The notes under the pieces: model-generated
What the model was told of the DNA's origin: nothing
Database searches by the model: none
What the model saw: only the letters and a program-made list of their open reading frames with translations
Shown: in pieces, positions 4,904-7,023 of the stretch
Numbering within the stretch: position 1 is the first letter of the stretch
Layout: every line of letters begins with the position of its first letter
Made by a program: the position numbers and the translations under genes
Assembly (NCBI GenBank): GCA_018334775.1
Contig: JAGXLJ010000061.1
Coordinates: 1 to 7,023, forward strand
Source of the DNA: Halodesulfurarchaeum sp.
Lineage (GTDB): Archaea; Halobacteriota; Halobacteria; Halobacteriales; Halobacteriaceae
Direction: 5' to 3'
Length of the DNA stretch: 7,023 nt

Positions 4904-6444
4904 TAACACCTCCTGCCCCCGATGTCGGGGGCGACCGGTTCGATGTCGGCTTCGTATTCTTTTTCTGGACTTTGCACGTGGACCGAGCAGGCCAGACATG
5001 GGTCCATCGAGCGAATCGTTCTGAGGACGTTCATCGGATTGTCCATGTTCTGGACCACGTCACCCTGCACGCCCTCTTCGAGGGGACTTGGTTGGCCATT
5101 TGCGTCCCGTGGACCGAGGTTCCAGATCGTCGGCGTGATGATCTGGTAGCGCTCGATCTCGCCGTCCTGCACGTCCATGTAATGGGAGAGGGTCCCACGT
5201 GACGGTTCGAAGAGTCCGACGCCCTTCCCGGTGAAGTCGTCCGTCCAGTCGTCGGCCATGAATGGTTTCGCCGGATCAATGGCGTCCAGCCAATCCATGA
5301 CTTTGTCCCGGACGACCAGGGCTTCTTGAGCCCGGGCAATCAGTCGATTGAGGGTGTTGCTTTTGGCCGCACCGCCACCGAGGGCAGCACGCAAATCAAA
5401 CGGATCGAGATCGGAGATGACCATTCGAGCAAGTGGGCCTACCTCCATAGAGTCACCTTCGAACCGCGGCGCTTTACCCCACGAATAGGCCTGCTCCTTC
5501 TCAGGTTTCGGCTCTGGCGGTTGGGCTTTGGTGGGATCACCGCCAGATTCGTCCGTGTACCAGGCGTACTCCGTGTCTTCGGTGATCCCGTCGATGATTT
5601 CCTCTTTGTCCATCAGCTCGACCGAACCATTGCGATAGACACCTCGTTTGAGGTAGAGGTCGTCTTCCCCCGGTTGCTCGAACATCCCGTTGCTGTAGTA
5701 CCGACCCGGACCTTCGCCGATCCCTGCGGCCCCTTCCTGTGCAGCGCCGACCAGAATCGAAACGATATCGTGGAGACCCGGTCCAAGGGACGGATCAAAT
5801 TCGCCGTTTTGCACGTTCTCGAGGACCTGTGGGACGTTTTCGGTCGCTCCAAGCCAGTTGCTCACCTCCGCAACCCTGGATCTGACCGACTCGATCGTCG
5901 TGGCATCCGCGTTCGTAGCCAGTCCGCCCGGGACGTAGGAGACCGGGTGGGGTGCGCGGCCACCGAATTGGGCCAGCGCCTTCATAATCTTACGCTGGTT
6001 CTCCATCGCTCCCATGTACCCGTCGCCTTCCAATGGATCGAGGCGGTCAAAGCCTGTCCCGGCCACTGCGTCGCTGTAGTCCGGGCCCACCAGCGCGAAC
6101 AGATGGACCGCGTGATTCCAGAGGTAGAATATCCCTTCGACGGCATCCCGGAGCAACACCGCATTGTCGGGCGGCCCACCGAAGTCGATGCCATCTGCGT
6201 TCATCGCGGCGTCCTCGGCCGCCTTCGACGAACAAAGCCGGTGACAGAGGAAACAGACACCACAGACCATGCCCGTGATCTGCGGGGCATCCGATGGTGG
6301 CCGACCGAGTGTGACGATCTCCGCCCCCCGGAACATCTCCATTTTACTCTCAGCGTGCGTGACGGTGCCGTCTTCGTCGACCTCCAGGTGAATCCCGTGG
6401 TGGCCTTCGATTCGTGTCGTCGGGTCGATGTCGATTTCTGGCAT
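4903..6444 (-). CDS. hyaB: [NiFe] hydrogenase large (catalytic) subunit
   Basis: This is the subunit holding the Ni-Fe(CN)2CO site where H2 is oxidised. At 513 residues (489 after trimming) it is of usual size. The N-terminus has TRIEGHHG, whose Glu13 is the proton-transfer glutamate position. The L1 motif is VCGVCFLCH (Cys61, Cys64), giving two Ni ligands. SRGTLSHY places Arg416 where the conserved active-site arginine lies. The L2 motif DPCLACSVH (Cys483, Cys486) supplies the other two. The YSWGKAPRF...MEVGPLARM block is typical of group 1 enzymes. Cleavage is expected after His489, releasing 24 residues ending GGRRC. The L1 motif is atypical: Met-Val precedes the first Cys where Arg-x is usual, and Cys67 and Cys71 are extra. 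The start is a lone ATG 24 nt after the small-subunit stop. No Shine-Dalgarno is visible, but RIEGH at residue 11 demands this start. The operon context shows a respiratory, membrane-bound enzyme. Confidence 0.97.
   Translation of the reverse strand: MPEIDIDPTTRIEGHHGIHLEVDEDGTVTHAESKMEMFRGAEIVTLGRPPSDAPQITGMVCGVCFLCHRLCSSKAAEDAAMNADGIDFGGPPDNAVLLRDAVEGIFYLWNHAVHLFALVGPDYSDAVAGTGFDRLDPLEGDGYMGAMENQRKIMKALAQFGGRAPHPVSYVPGGLATNADATTIESVRSRVAEVSNWLGATENVPQVLENVQNGEFDPSLGPGLHDIVSILVGAAQEGAAGIGEGPGRYYSNGMFEQPGEDDLYLKRGVYRNGSVELMDKEEIIDGITEDTEYAWYTDESGGDPTKAQPPEPKPEKEQAYSWGKAPRFEGDSMEVGPLARMVISDLDPFDLRAALGGGAAKSNTLNRLIARAQEALVVRDKVMDWLDAIDPAKPFMADDWTDDFTGKGVGLFEPSRGTLSHYMDVQDGEIERYQIITPTIWNLGPRDANGQPSPLEEGVQGDVVQNMDNPMNVLRTIRSMDPCLACSVHVQSPEKEYEADIEPVAPDIGGRRC
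4907..4914 (-). promoter_or_regulatory. Strong Shine-Dalgarno for the cytochrome b gene, inside the large-subunit end
   Basis: The minus strand reads AGGAGGTG followed by TTA and the ATG at 4903. The same bases encode the last residues Arg-Arg-Cys of the large subunit. This fixes the cytochrome start and rules out the longer upstream ORF. Confidence 0.88.
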
Positions 6445-6468
6445 TGTTGTGTGATGGCGGTATGTTTA
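6445..6468 (-). other. Spacer between small- and large-subunit genes
   Basis: This 24-nt spacer reads from the minus strand as TAAACATACC followed by a C/A-rich run up to the ATG. It contains no GGAGG-like sequence, unlike the spacers before the cytochrome, zinc-finger and hypC genes. Large-subunit translation therefore probably depends on coupling or on a Shine-Dalgarno-independent mode, both known in haloarchaea. Confidence 0.5.
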
Positions 6469-7023
6469 TCAGTCCGAACTCTTCGATTCGACTTCTTCGC
6501 CGCCTGATTCGGCGGATTCGAATTTCCCATACCCCATCGCCCGACGGCCGAGGTGGGCGCCGATTCCGATGGCCCCGGCGGCCACGCCTGCCGCACCAGC
6601 CTGGGTTGCGCTGATGCTGCCCAGGACTCCACTGCCTTCGAGTTCCTGCTGGAAGGGTGAGAACCGATCCCAGAATCCCGGTTCCATACAACCGATACAG
6701 GGGGCACCGACATTCAGGCAGACCGAGGTACCGTCATTCCACAGCCTGGACTGGTCGTCACAGTGCGTATATGGTCCCTTGCATCCGTTTTTCAGCTGAC
6801 AGCCTTCGGCCGCTCCCGGCGTGTCGGCAAACTCCCCGCGATCGAAGTACCCCCGATGCATGCAATTGTCATGCACCAGCGGTTCGTAGAACGGCATGGG
6901 ACGGTGATACTCGTCTAACTCCGGTATATGCCCGTTCAGGACCGTCGCAAGTGTCAACAGGACGTAATCTGGGTTCGGTGGACACCCACCAAGATTCACG
7001 ACCGGAAGTCCAGCGCCACCGGT
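6469..7023 (-). CDS. hyaA: [NiFe] hydrogenase small (Fe-S) subunit, 5' part missing
   Basis: The small subunit carries three Fe-S clusters that conduct electrons away from the Ni-Fe site. Only the C-terminal 184 residues are present, and the frame runs open to the window edge (TGGAGLPVVNLGGCPPNP), so the apparent GTG at 6999 is an internal Val. Counting from the edge, GGCPPNP gives the last proximal-cluster ligand (Cys14). His51, Cys54, Cys75 and Cys81 match the distal cluster, and Cys88, Cys109 and Cys112 match the medial cluster. Cys102 replaces the Pro usual near the medial cluster. After CIGCMEPGFWDRFSPF comes an Ala/Gly-rich hydrophobic helix (about 139-159) followed by Arg-Arg and an acidic tail. 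This is the membrane anchor of HyaA-type subunits, with the tail inside and the catalytic domain outside. The expected Tat signal peptide and the proximal-cluster CxxC or CxCC region lie outside the window, so oxygen tolerance cannot be judged. Confidence 0.96.
   Translation of the reverse strand, partial: TGGAGLPVVNLGGCPPNPDYVLLTLATVLNGHIPELDEYHRPMPFYEPLVHDNCMHRGYFDRGEFADTPGAAEGCQLKNGCKGPYTHCDDQSRLWNDGTSVCLNVGAPCIGCMEPGFWDRFSPFQQELEGSGVLGSISATQAGAAGVAAGAIGIGAHLGRRAMGYGKFESAESGGEEVESKSSD

Noticed and set aside
4904..4999. 32-codon N-terminal extension of the cytochrome b gene
   Set aside because: It is Arg-rich and lies inside the large-subunit C-terminal coding region. The strong AGGAGGTG plus ATG at 4903 gives a better start.
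5326..6507. 393-codon plus-strand open frame opposite the large subunit
   Set aside because: It mirrors a clearly conserved hydrogenase gene. Its product is rich in Arg and Val without any recognisable motif, unlike the acidic proteome, and has no ribosome site. It is an artefact of GC-rich coding DNA.
6469..7023. Oxygen-tolerant (six-Cys proximal cluster) hydrogenase
   Set aside because: The region with the two extra proximal Cys is outside the window. The visible Pro-to-Cys change argues, if anything, against the high-potential relay of oxygen-tolerant enzymes.
1..7023. CRISPR arrays, tRNA/rRNA genes, insertion sequences, long repeats
   Set aside because: None were seen. The window is almost entirely filled by nine co-oriented genes of consistent composition.

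Overview
The window is a single, tightly packed, minus-strand operon for a membrane-bound uptake [NiFe] hydrogenase and part of its maturation machinery. The host is most likely a haloarchaeon. The predicted proteins are strongly acidic (Asp/Glu-rich tails and linkers, few Lys), the DNA is GC-rich with GC-rich third positions, ribosome-binding sites are of the archaeal GGAGGTGA type, and the last gene is followed by a bare T-run as in archaeal termination. H2-oxidising, often sulfur-respiring, anaerobic haloarchaea are the obvious candidates, but the species cannot be named from this window alone.

Read in the direction of transcription (high to low coordinates), the order is as follows. The small (Fe-S) subunit comes first; its 5' part lies outside the window (6469-7023). 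Next are the Ni-Fe catalytic large subunit (4903-6444), a di-haem cytochrome b membrane subunit (3905-4903) and the HyaD/HycI-type endopeptidase that trims the large subunit (3360-3902). A 128-bp gap follows, with a small palindrome that could be part of an internal promoter. Then come a 67-residue zinc-finger-like protein of unknown function (3028-3231), hypC (2624-3028), hypD (1525-2631), hypE (428-1522) and hypA (21-428). A seven-T tract ends the unit at the left edge. Apart from the 128-bp gap and a 24-nt spacer, all genes abut or overlap (TAATG, TGATG and an 8-nt overlap), which suggests translational coupling.

Inferred system: the small subunit has a C-terminal membrane anchor followed by Arg residues, which places the catalytic dimer outside the membrane. 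H2 is split at the Ni-Fe site, electrons pass through three Fe-S clusters to the two b haems, and then to the quinone pool. HypE (with HypF, not present here) makes the CN ligand, HypC-HypD builds Fe(CN)2CO, HypA (with HypB, not present here) supplies Ni, and the HyaD-like protease removes the large-subunit tail after the DPCxxCxxH motif.

Points that stand out are a Cys replacing the usual Pro at the medial Fe-S cluster, a Cys-rich L1 motif lacking its usual Arg, a Shine-Dalgarno sequence written into the discarded propeptide of the large subunit, a long acidic tail on HypC, and the uncharacterised zinc-finger protein. No RNA genes, CRISPR arrays, insertion sequences or plus-strand genes are supported. 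No gene-free stretch exceeds 130 bases.
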